From Cerioporus squamosus (Eukaryota; Basidiomycota; Agaricomycetes; Polyporales; Polyporaceae), in contig JABYQS010000142.1 of assembly GCA_022592435.1 (NCBI GenBank), forward strand, positions 36,041 to 100,040: a stretch of 64,000 bases of DNA. The letters are read 5' to 3'. Shown in pieces: positions 24,056 through 34,818 of this stretch. The position numbers and the translations under genes are program-made. Numbering within the stretch: position 1 is the first letter of the stretch; every line of letters begins with the position of its first letter. The notes under the pieces are model-generated. The model ran no database searches. It was not told the origin of the DNA and saw only the letters and a list, made by a program, of their open reading frames with translations.

Positions 24056-24864
24056 ACAGTGCCGGTGCCAGGACGCCCGCTGTCCGGCTCGGAACTGGAA
24101 ACTGCGTGTCGCCCTGGGCTGCGGGGTGTTATACACACCTCGCGCAGTGCTACGGGGACGGGTCACCGGCCCCGTGCACACGGACTAGGACCCCAGGGTC
24201 TGGACTTGGATTCGGACGACCTCGACTGGTATTTATCCATAAATATGCCCCCCTCGCATTGCCATCCACGTACATGACACATATCGCCGCTTTGCTCTCA
24301 TATGCTCACGTCTCTCGTTCCATCTCCTATATCTGCACATACATCTCCCTCCATCCTGCATCATGCATCTCGTCTCGTGCGGACTTCGTATTAATCGTAC
24401 TGTAGAGCCTCTTCATTGCGCCCCGGACATTTCGACTCCTCTGCATCCACCCACCTGTAGCCTTAACACATCCCGTTCTTAGCTCGCCACATCTGTCTAC
24501 TTACTGTACTACATCTACGAGTACTGGTTGCGTCTGCAACTCGTACTGTAATTATCTGACACCTGGTCTTCGTATGATGTCTCAATACATGCTCATGAAC
24601 GCTATGTTACGTCGAGAACGAATGTTTAGCGCTTATTGCCTGCTCATACATATTTCGTCGGTCTCTCCCTGGAATCCGTTGGGACTCAGGAAGTCAGATG
24701 TTGAGAGCTTCAGCAGCTATGTATCTGACGGTTCGCCGGAAGATGCGGCGGCGTCACTGCAATCGGATGGCTGTGAGTGGTTTCAAAAATTGCCACAATC
24801 CTGCGTCAGCACAAGACAAGCAGTATCCTCCAATAGTTACCGTACTACAACATCACCGCTGCCT
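24056..24864. other. Intergenic region
   Basis: 3' flanks of the SDR gene and of the F-box-like pseudogene. AT-richer than neighbours, no gene seen. Confidence 0.4.
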
Positions 24865-25841
24865 TCATAGCGATAAGTACTCCTTCCTATCGTTCCACTC
24901 TTCAGTTTCATTCCAGATTTCCACGAGCAGCGCATCAATCTCCTCTGTAACATCCGACCACTCCTGGCCCTCCAACACGTCGGGCAACGCCCCTAGCGTC
25001 GTGATACAGAATCTATCTCCCGCCCCAGGGCCGCGCCCCAGCTCCATACAGTCTTCGAGCTTGTAGAACGTAGAGGGGTTGGACCAGCATATGCGGGGCA
25101 GGAGCGCGTGGCCGATATGAAAGTCGTCGTGGCCGACCAGTCCATCGGCGCGCACGTACTCCGCCTTGCTGATGTTGCACAGCACGACCGGCCCATGGCC
25201 GGCAATATCGCGTGTGCATAGCGTCTCCCACCGCTCGACGTCCGAGCTGATCTTCCGCCGCAGATGCCTTGGGAAGCTTTGCCTCAGAATCTCGCAGGTG
25301 CCCAAGTACCGCTCCGAGGATGCGCTACGTCGCGGCCACTCGTGTCCGAACGCTTTTGTGTATCGCTGTTCGGCGAAGGCAAACAGACGGTCCTTGTCGT
25401 CATCATCGAGGTCCTCGAGTTTCGTCGCGTTCTTCTCTTGCCTCTCTTCGTCCGTGAGGACGCCCTCCGGAAGGTCCGCGTCGGTCGAGTAATCCCCGAT
25501 GCAGATCAGGCGACAGCCGGTCTAGGACGCGACCTGTTCTCGCATGGCAGGGCCGAGGTGACGTTCCCCGACGTCCAACAGGCGTTTGCAGGTGAGGGAA
25601 AGGAAGGCGATATCCCGGAACTCGGGAAGAGCGTCGAATATCATATCGAGTAACTCTGTGGAGAGCTTCCCGAATGGGCCTGGTTGGATTACCATGGGTC
25701 CGTCGGCGAGCCACTCCTCGACTTCAGCACTGAAAATGGAATCCTTGGGTCAGAGGAGGTCAGGATGCGATAGATATCACTTGACCAGAGCATCCAGCCA
25801 GTCGCAGAAGTCGCCATCGAAAGCCCGATGTGACCATCCAT
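24865..25841 (-). pseudogene. F-box-like family copy A, nonsense mutation
   Basis: Two exons, 25841-25786 and 25729-24865, match the plan of the intact member at 52602-53791. Exon 2 opens with MVIQPGPFGKLSTELLDMIF, an F-box-like start, and later carries VLCNISKAEYVRADG, HALLPRICWSN and GAGDRFCITTL, all shared with the other copies. A TAG at 25524-25522 falls exactly where the paralogues have the Trp of SPWAGCRL (TGG to TAG). The rest of the frame stays open to the stop at 24865. The function of the family is unknown; F-box proteins usually link substrates to SCF ubiquitin ligases, but only the N-terminal half resembles an F-box. Confidence 0.65.
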
Positions 25842-26431
25842 CTCGCCGCTTTTCTCTTTGCGGTCGATGTTCAGGCTAGTTCAATGTAGAGGTTGGCACA
25901 GTGTGATACAAGTATGCGGTGAGCAACTTACATCCACCAACCTTGGCTCATGGTTTGTACCTTGTTTGCCAGCGATTACTGCTAAATCGCAACCGGCAAG
26001 TTACCAGGCGGCCAGCAACTTCGTCCACCTACTAGGCGTGTACAAGTCAAGTAGAACGTGCAGTGTCAGATATCACAAATCAAGGACTCTACAAATACTT
26101 ACTTGGTGAGTAGTATGACTACAATGAAAGACACTGAGAAGTGAATGGGCCGTTCGGGTGGTTAGGGGCTAAGTTCATGTCAAGTTGGCTACGCGTTGAC
26201 GCCGCGCGGTGCCTGCTTAAATGAGCGTACAACGTCCCAATAATGACGACGAATCCCTCCTCCCAAATGCTCTTAATGCTTCTTCGATTCATCTCACAAG
26301 CTTGGAAGAATATAAATATCTGAGCTTGAACAGGGATGCGTGAAGTACTACATCGACGACCCAACGACGATGAGCACCACCATATAGTTCCAGTCATCGA
26401 AAGCGACTATTCCTCATCGTCCTCAGCGTCC
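25842..26431. other. Spacer between two F-box-like relics
   Basis: No gene recognised; moderately AT-rich. Confidence 0.35.
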
Positions 26432-26740
26432 TCATCTGTCCTGTTCCCTCATGTCCACGAGTATCGCGTTGACATGGTCCGTAACATCCGCCCACTCCCT
26501 GCCCTTCGGTGCACCCGGCAACGCCTCCAGCGTTGCGATACAGAACCTGTCCCCTGCCCATCGACCATGTATCAGCTTTTCGAGAGTCTCCTTTCGGAGG
26601 CTCATGGAGCAGCTCTCGTCCTCGGACCAGCAAATATGCGACAGGAGCGCCTGCGCGAGCCCGGAATGCGGCACGGTGAGCCCATCCCTCCGCACGTACT
26701 CGCCCTTGCTGAGGTTGCACAGCAGCTGGGCCTCTCATAT
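26432..26740 (-). pseudogene. F-box-like family copy B, C-terminal fragment
   Basis: Only about the last 100 codons remain: LLCNLSKGEYVRRDGL, AQALLSHICWSEDE, HGRWAGDRFCIATLEALP and REWADVTDHVNAIL, colinear with the C-terminal third of copy A and of the intact copy. An in-frame TGA lies immediately upstream and the F-box part is missing. It is a truncated duplicate next to copy A on the same strand. Confidence 0.65.
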
Positions 26741-27039
26741 GAGTAGGCGCTTATGTTCCGCGGCAACTGGCGAAGCAGTCTCAGGTAGGCAGCATGGCAT
26801 CCGCAACTTGTATTTGCAAGGCATACGTGACCTCATGCGCGTGGATCCGAGTCGTACACGCCAACTTGAGACCAATACAAGCAGGAAACGGGTATCAATA
26901 CACAAGGCGATCAAGCACTCACCCAATGAATACAAGTACAGTTGTACAATGATGCGAACATTAATGCTGCAAATCCGTGCGTGGTGATCATGACGGGTCG
27001 TCTCGTAAGGTCGTGATAATCGTGCGCAGACGATATGAG
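26741..27039. other. Spacer
   Basis: Nothing recognised between the F-box-like fragment and the inverted-repeat element. Confidence 0.3.
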
Positions 27040-27560
27040 GAGTCCGATATGATGGACGATTTGTACATTTATTGATTATCACATTTACTGCAGCGCGCGC
27101 AACTTTTTACCTACCGCGCAACTCTTTCTCCATGCACATTCCGCGCTGGCTGTCCCAAAAAATCTCAGAATATTGCCTGGAACATACCCCTGATGTACCC
27201 TCGGTGACAACAGAGGCCTGTGACATACCAGATAGAGTCTGAAAGGCCTGGGAAATGCAAGCGCTCGGAGATTCGGTCGAACGCCTACCATTCCCAATTG
27301 GGAAGGTTTCTAGGCGCTGAGCAGCTATGGCAGACATTGGAAGAGATACCCTCCTTCGAGCCGGAATAACCGTATCTTCTCACTTCTGAGCGTCCGCGCG
27401 AAGTCGGATTCGTGCACAGAATGGTCCTGACATACCGAATATGCAATAAATTTGCTCAGAAATTGAGTTCTTAAGGTGTCATAAAAGTTGCGCGGCAGGC
27501 AAAAGTTGCGCGCGCGGTCATTATTAAATGTACAAATCGACCTTCATAGTCCGAAGTCGC
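27040..27560. mobile_element. MITE-like element with long terminal inverted repeats
   Basis: The left arm (about 27040-27125) and the reverse complement of the right arm (about 27480-27560) share CGATTTGTACATTTA, then GCGCGCGCAACTTTT, then CCGCGCAACT in the same order, with weaker similarity (TCCGATATGATGGA against TCGGACTATGAAGGT) outside. Total arm length is about 70-85 bp around a core of roughly 350 bp with no transposase frame. Target-site duplication could not be fixed. The right end is about 15 bp from the stop codon of the chitinase gene. Confidence 0.6.
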
Positions 27561-27574
27561 AACGAAAGCCGGAA

Positions 27575-29871
27575 CTACTTCCCCAAGTTGGAGCGGATGA
27601 CATTCTGCAGCGTGTATCCATCGTCCTGAATCCCAGAAGTGGTCAGCATGGTAAACGCGATTGAGCACACAGCCGCAACGACACGTACCTGGTCGAGAGA
27701 CCATGTGAAGCAGCCCGCAAATCCGTTCTGCTTGGCGAACAAAGCTTTGTCCCCGAGCGAGTACGTGTCGTCATACGTCACTACCGTCTTGCGCGAGGTG
27801 TTGTACAGGAACGGCGTGTCGCTGCAGTCATCCCACGCTGCACGAAAAGACACGCTGTCAGTACGAGCCTGACGCCTTGCCCTCGCCATTCTCAGCCGCG
27901 ACTCACCCATGGTATAGCCATTCGCGCCCTCGTACGTCCCAGACGACGTCTTCTTGATCGCACCGAGCGCGACGATCTGGTTGAACGGGATCTGCTGCCC
28001 GAAGTAACTGCTCAAGTCGCCCGCAGCCTGTGCCTTGACCTCCTTCGGGGCCTCCTTGGTCCGCTCGTGCGCGCCCTTCAGGGCGTTTGGCTCCCCCTCC
28101 TCGCCCTCCGCGCCGTCTTCCACGACCTGCGGCATCGGGCATGACAGACCACGCTCCGGGAGGCCAAGTACCTGCTCCTTGTACGCCTTGACGTCAAACC
28201 CGGCTGGCGGCCGTGCGATCTGCTGGAGCGTCGTCTTTGTGCTCTGCGAGACGTATCCGTACAGCGGGAGGCCGAGCACGAGCTTCGACGCTGGGAACCC
28301 GGCCTTCGTCCACTGCGACAGTGCGGCCTGGGCGGAGTACTGCGGGAGCGAGGAGTTGCCGCACAGGTTCCCCAGAGGCGCGTTAGGCCCGGGGCTGGAA
28401 GATGCGCCCCAGACGTCGTAGTTCCTGTGTGTAGATCCGGACGGTGAGCACATGTATTCGGGGCCGACAGGGAGACGGACACGGAGCGCACGACTGACAT
28501 GATGTTCGCGTAAGTCATCTGTGCGGCGTACGCGGAGACGTCGGTAAGAGGGCTGCCGTTTGACCCAGTCCATGGCAGCTGTGTCACGGCCGCCGAGATA
28601 ATCTTGGAAGAGCCTAGCGCAGAACGCAGGGACTTGAAGAACGACAGAAGGTTCGCAGCGTCAGAAGAGGAGTGCGGGTTGCCGGCGCCGGACTCGTTAG
28701 GGTACTCCTGTGAACATACAGCACACGTTAGGAAGAGGGAGCAGCGGGCGAGAGACGCGGACGTGCCCAGTCAATGTCGATGCCTGTGCGCACGCATGTC
28801 AGCTAGAGTACTGCAGCGCCGCTCGAGCATGTGCACGCACCGTCAAGGTTGTACGTGTTCACCGCACTAACGCATGCATTGACAAAAGTGGTCCGGTTGG
28901 CTGACGAACTCATCGCCTGGGAGAACCAGTAGCTCCCGCCCCATCCGCCTGCGAAACACGTCAGGACTGGCACAATATGCCATGTCGCCGGGATCGGCAT
29001 GAAACGCACCGATGGACAGGACGACCTTGGTGCCGTGGCCGCTGTTGTGCGCGCTCGAGACGAGCGTCTTGAGCGTGGACGTTGAGCCGGAGTCCCAGGA
29101 GATCCCCGAAGACGAGTTCGGAGTGGCGAACGCTGAACATGAGACATGTCAGATCGTTGCGAACGGTGCGCGCAGAGAGCGGATGTAATAATCAACAAGG
29201 TTTGCATGGCTGTGTAGCGGTGCAAGCGGCGATAGTGGGACGCGGGCGTAATACAGTACGACGATGAAATCGGAGGACATACCAAAGTAGAGAATATCGA
29301 ACTTGGAGAAGTCGATTTTGGCCGGCGGGTTAGTCCCAGACGACCAATCGGGGTAATATGCGGCTGCAATGGGGGTAGCTTGAGCTGACAAGCGGGACTG
29401 TGCGCTCAGAGCGGCCTTGCGCGATAAGGTGGACGGCAGGGCATCCTCAAGGTTAAACTCGGGAGATGATGAAGCGGTGGTGGAAGGCGTCAGGAAGTCG
29501 AGGAAGAACTTGTGCGCACGGAACTGAGGCGACTGGAGAAGTCCGGCGAGATAAGCGGAGAGGCCAGCCTTGCGCTCCGCGATAAGGGTATCGTCGAGCC
29601 ATGCAGAAGGCACGAAAGCGGTGGCAAGGATGCGCTTCGGAGGGAGAGTGCCCGGGTCGTTGAGGGTATCGTGGAGGGCAACGAACTGTTCACATGCATC
29701 AGCGACAGATTCAGATACTACCGTGCGGCTTAACCGACGTACATCCGAGTAACGCTTCGACACCGTAGACGTCTTGCCGTCCGTGGTCTTCACCTCAATG
29801 TTGTACAGAATGTGCGGCCTCGGAGACGAGGCGGTAGTGTGACTGACGACGGCGGCGGAAGCGATAGCCAT
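27575..29871 (-). CDS. PX-domain / GH18 chitinase fusion protein
   Basis: Nine exons: 29871-29743, 29685-29283, 29132-29010, 28948-28841, 28783-28767, 28707-28499, 28424-27907, 27837-27689, 27625-27575, giving 568 residues in exact phase. Residues about 20-130 look like a phosphoinositide-binding PX domain: KRYSD joined to FVALHDTL by splicing (the RYSxF motif), LPPKRILATAF, then ERKAGLSAYLAGLL. Exon 2 runs without interruption from PX into the GH18 barrel (PIAAAYYPDW). The chitinase signature DGIDIDWEYP (D-x-x-D-x-D-x-E) is complete; the 17-nt exon 5 encodes IDIDW, and the catalytic Glu starts exon 6. NYDVWG and GLPLYGYV follow. A charged insertion (EDGAEGEEGEP) interrupts the barrel after residue 400. 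There is no signal peptide, so secretion by the classical route is not expected. The intron after exon 5 is GC-AG (GCACGT). Confidence 0.82.
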
Positions 29872-32125
29872 GGTGGGTATGCAGAGTTGGGGGAGGGGCG
29901 AAGCTCGCTCGTAGATATGTTGACGACCCGAAACGACTGCGCATCCACCTTTATATACGGTCCAGCAGCGTTCAGCGGGCTCACATGTTGTCTCCCGACA
30001 AGACATACCTGCGAAAGGAAATGTCAATCAGAATGCGGAAGGAATAGAGGAAGGCACGAAGACCCACATGGGCAGTAGCTTGCCTGAAATGCTGCTTTGG
30101 GCACACAACGGACTCCAAGCAAGCAGAACGCGTCGATGATATCACCGGCGCACCCTTGTCAACTTCTTCTGCGGGACACGTGTTGGGTTCCGCGATGTTG
30201 CTCCCGCGCGAACCGCGCGCCCATAACACTTTGCATCCGAGGTCTCCTATCGGCTGCCGTGAAGGACCGGTAGTTTGAACTTTTGTAGTATCTTCCAGCG
30301 AGCATATATCCTCGCGATCACGACGGCGTTTCGTCGAGCAATTCCGCCGACAGGCGGCGCCCACCCGACAAAGCTCGATTCAGCATGCCGACCGACATAA
30401 GTATCAACGGCGTGGGTCCCATCGTCATGGTCACGCTACCGGTTCGTCCTCGTGTTGCGAACACTGCGCGTATGACCATACATCCTCAACACGAGCGGTG
30501 CGGCCTTCGGACGGGTCCATGTTACACCATGGCGCGTTGTTCTAGATCGTGTGACCCTCCTGTGCAAGGTGCGAACGTGAAGTATATCTGGCATCCGGTG
30601 GTATCAGGGAGCTGGCGGAGCGAAGAGGTCCGTTACTGTACGACTTACCGAGCGGTCTGCATCGGCTGACGTTCACCACGCCCTGCTATCGTCACAAGGC
30701 CCCTGGTATACAGGACTCAGGAGACATACTTACCGAGAATCATCACTGACAGTGATAGCAGCCGCCTGTGATTAGGCCGGAGATGGGGAAGCTCGTCGTG
30801 TGTCGGCTGGCGTATGCTGCCGTCTCGACATTGGGTTAATACTTCCGAAGGTGGGCGTAAATCCGCCTCGGGGTTGTCGGGTAACCGGTGCTTTCGGTAG
30901 CGTGCCTTCAGTGCTTCCCGTGAGCCTCCTAATCGCATGGAGTCGAGCGTACGCCTGTCAACCTGCATAACGGTCATGCACGAACACCCTGCGAGGACGA
31001 GAGGAAGGCTGGAGGCGGCATTATTGGTGTCGGAAGCGTGTCAGAGTTGTTCGAACTTTGTGTGACGGAAATGCAGCGCGGCTCATCAACATGGGACAGC
31101 TGCCAGAGTCAGTCCAACCGCGTATAGGCTGCTTCGCGATACAGACCTCCCAGTCTACGACCCGTTAGATGAGTTTGTATGTCTTGCTTGTGGCATTTCT
31201 AGCTTGACGTGTGAGTGCCCGAATCGCGCCAAGTTCTCAAGATGTCAACTTGCAGGACTCTGTGAGGTGATTCAGGTGAGTGTACGAATCATGCACGTCC
31301 GTCAACTGTAACGCACCTCGAACATCCTGGCTCTGCGGCAAGAAACCGCCTGATACTCCCTGTCCTTTGACACAATAGAGGTAGCCATGCACGCAACAGC
31401 CTGAGCCTGAGCTCGTGGGGTGCCTGGCAGTGGCTGGCTAGCATGCAACCCCTAATCCAAGTCCCATAATGTGTCCTATGATACATGAATCTTACGTGTG
31501 CCACGTCTCGAGAGCGGCTCGCCACTAGCCTCAAGCTCGCGTAGCAATCGAAGGGTACTACTCACGCCTGACAGTGACACCAGCCCAGACGATACTTCTC
31601 CCTCCCAGCACCGCCGCACCCGTTTTGCACGATCCCCCACGCCAACGAGTTGCCATTTGTTGTGATCCTGAGTATTGGGCACGCTGGGAAGCGGTCTACG
31701 ATATGTCTAAGCCAGGCCAGAGAGTCCTTCGTCGTGGATTATTGCGTATAATGTGCACAAGTTCTCAGGCAGCGTAATGAGAGAGCAGCAGATCATAACA
31801 AGATAAGGACTGAGTATACTGAGGATGGACCTGGAAAGACTCGGGAGATGGTACCAAGTACTAGGAGGGAGCAGCGCCAAGCTCCAGGTACAGTGTACAC
31901 GACGTTGACGCGACGCGTGGGTAACGCGTGGCTGCTACTACCATATCGACCAAGTTGAACCAACCGGACCTGGTAGTACGCTAGGCTTCTCTCCCCCACC
32001 ATCAGCAGGCCCGTTCTGGTCCATTCGTCTGTCTACGGGAGAGTACAGTAGACTCACCAATTCCTTTGAACACTGCACTCCTCTGTCCGCGGTACATAGT
32101 GCGCCCAGTCGCGAGAGATATCAAG
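29872..32125. other. 2.25-kb gene-poor region
   Basis: 5' flank of the chitinase fusion and sequence without a clear gene. One minus-strand stretch, 30977-30735, is open and ends in a strong GTAAGT donor (MILG|GTAAGT), but no matching downstream exon was found. Otherwise nothing recognised. Confidence 0.35.
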
Positions 32126-33812
32126 ATGTCGGTGCAATCACGAGTATGTCTTCAACTATTGGATCTGTGAGATGCACACAGTCGAGCATAAGGCCTGAGG
32201 CGCGAGGTCTGAGCAGATGACCTTGTTCGCGATCGACGAGCATCGCCGGCATACACTCAATCAGGATTGAATGAAGGACTAACCATTCCCCTACAGTCCC
32301 TCTTTTCCGAACGGATCCTCCACATCGAGCTCGTCTACGAGCCCATCTTCTCCACGCTCTCACCGGCCAACCTGGTGCGCATCTCCAGCACTTGCCGCAC
32401 AGCCTACGCCGCGGTCGCAGCCTATACACGGCTCACATTCGATATCGACCGCCTCCTCTCGCGCTACTTTCCCTCGCCGACCCGCGGTTGCTCCATCACC
32501 TGCTGCCTCTCTCATGCACACGAGCAAGAGTACGGCCGCGCCCGCGCGTTCCGCTCGCTCCAGGCGCGTACGGGCACGCTCGTGTCTGGCTCCACCGCCC
32601 TGCAGTTCTTCAAGCGGACGGTATGGCCCGAGAGCGATCTCGACCTGTACGTGCACATGCGCCACCGCCGGGAGGTTGCGCAGTGGTTGCTCGACGAAGG
32701 GTACCAGTACAAGCCGACCGACTTCAGGATCCAAAATTCGAGGTCGAGATCGCACAGTGCGTCAACAGGAACCCGAACGGAATATACTCCATGCCGGGCG
32801 TGATGGCCATCGTCACGTTTATCAAACCCCTTCCGAGGCCTGATCGCACTAGCAACTCCGTAGACGGGGAGGAAGAGGCTGACGACGACGGTCCTAGCGA
32901 GCTTAAAGTCCAGGTCATCGTCGCGAAGAACACGCCGATGGAGGTCATCCTCGGCTTCCACTCGAGTAAGCCATCGTGTCTCCGTTCCATGGATCGCTGC
33001 TGACTCGCGCTCTTGCCAAGCTTGCGTCATGAACGTCATCAGCTACGAAAAGGCCTACTGCCTCTTCCCGCAGGCGACACTCGAACAGCGCCGCACGCTC
33101 CTGTCGTCCTCCTGCCGTGGCAAGGGCAAGCACCGTATGGACGGCCTCGCCAAGTACCAGTTGCGCGGCTTCCAAGTTCTGTATGACCTGCCTCACCACG
33201 AAGTGCTGCCTGACCCCGCCACGCCGCTCTTACCTTCGTTCCGCCGCGACCGCATATCCAGGGCTGAGTCCTATCTCTACCCTTCGCAGCCGTCCGCCTT
33301 TGACCTCACACGCGCGGCAACCTCCAGTGTCCAGACGCGTACGAAGCCAGCGTTTCGTCTCGGATGGCGCTGGATTGACGACTCTTCGTCATGGGTCATC
33401 CCGCTCCCTCTCGCGGGCGTAACCCCGCCCCCAGCAGCGAATCCCGCCACCCCAGCGCTCACGCACGACCCTGTGTCGGTGTGCAACTGGGAGGTGCGCT
33501 ACCACCCCGGCCGCGGCCTCGTGATGCACTTCGAGGTCGCAACGGGCAAGATCCTGCGCTACCGCTACCTGGTCACGGACGAGCAGCTGCTGGCCCACCT
33601 CGCGAAGAGCTCAGTGCGCGGGTGCGGATCGAGGAGCAAAAGGCGCGCTTGGAGCTGGAGGAGTGGACATAGTGAGGCTTCCGTCTTCTCGTAGCTCTTC
33701 GTGCCATGATGCTAACACTGTCTCTTCCAGCTACGATGAGGAGCTCCCCGCCCTCTGTCGCGACTTCCTCCATGGTCTCGCGACGCGCCGCCTTTCGTCC
33801 TTGAGGATCTAA
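32126..33812 (+). pseudogene. Nucleotidyltransferase-like basidiomycete protein, two frameshifts
   Basis: Exons 32126-32143, 32297-32965, 33021-33671, 33731-33812. The first half has an F-box-like helix (LVYEPIFSTLSPANLVRISSTC) and then SGSTALQFF plus ESDLDLYV, which resembles the G-S and DxD pattern of nucleotidyltransferase folds. Downstream blocks are VMAIVTFIKPL, LKVQVIVAKNTPMEVILGFHS, CVMNVISYEKAYCLFP and a Tyr-Asp-Glu tail. Two single-base losses are inferred: near 32727 (DF to QDPKFEV) and near 33603 (LAK to LSARVRIEEQ); both shift the frame by -1. Splice sites remain usable. It belongs to a family I recall as common but uncharacterised in Agaricomycetes. Either a recent pseudogene or a gene with two sequence errors. 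Confidence 0.6.
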
Positions 33813-34818
33813 AGCAGTGCACGTCCAACTTGATGTGCGACATCGAAGGTGCCGGTCACCGCAACCGTTTTCTCTGCAGAACGTTCGCGCTATCTGGACC
33901 GTTGTTCACGTTGCATGTGCTATGCCTGATCGACCGATCGCCTTGTACTCTCCAGGTACCAATGTACTCACTTGACCACGACCCTCAAGTGCTGCTGCTG
34001 ATCGATTGCTTCCGAGCACCGCTTGTGGTTTCAACGCCCACGCCGGTTTTAGATCTTCAAATTGGTCTCAGCGCTGCGGCGCGAGTAGTCATCATTTGCA
34101 TATACTAGTACTTCCGGTCGATGGTCTCTGCTGTCCAGGAGTAGTCCCTGGGCCATCCTGTTCATGTCCTGGGTCTGGCTTTGCAGCTGAACTTCGGCTG
34201 CTCAAACTTGAACAGAGCGCAGGTCAAAGGTCAACGTTCAACCCGGGGGAAGAATGGTACACATTTAACAGACGAAAGATCCTCCGACCATCGCTCCCTG
34301 CGCGCGCCTGAGTTACCATAATGATTAATCAGTGTCCGAATGGGGAAGCCTAGACGCCCACTGGAAGCCGTCGCCGTCAATCTCCCTCCATCGGCAGTAG
34401 ATGATAACGCATCCGGTGAAGATCGTGGCGCCATCCTCCTGTCTTCTGACTTCCTCCCACTCATCCGCTTATCATAGCCGTCAGTCAGCGGGCGCAGCTC
34501 GGCGAGGTTGAGAAGCTTTCTGACAGAGACCAGAGCCAAGAACGCGGCGAACGCCATCCAGTTCGTCGAGATGCGAACAGCGCTCGAGTAAGTATGGCCC
34601 GGTCCCTTATCCAATCTGCTCGGTCAGCCGCTGATCCTTACCGATCAGGCTAGCAACGCCACGAAGGAACACTGCTCGCACAGACGTTGTACTCAGGTAC
34701 TCAGGGGTATATATACGAGTCTCCACATCGACTGTGGTCCAGCAATTTACTCTCCTCTCTCTCCTCTCCTCTCCACATCCCACATCCACTCCCAGTTCAA
34801 CTGTCTACCCCACGCAAC
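33813..34818. other. 1-kb intergenic region
   Basis: No clear gene. The last 100 bp before 34819 are pyrimidine-rich (CTCCTCTCTCTCC) with a TATATATA near 34709, a plausible core promoter for the next gene. Confidence 0.45.

Noticed and set aside
30061..30364. Minus-strand open frame upstream of the chitinase fusion
   Set aside because: Cys/Arg-rich composition typical of shadow frames; no donor or acceptor fits.
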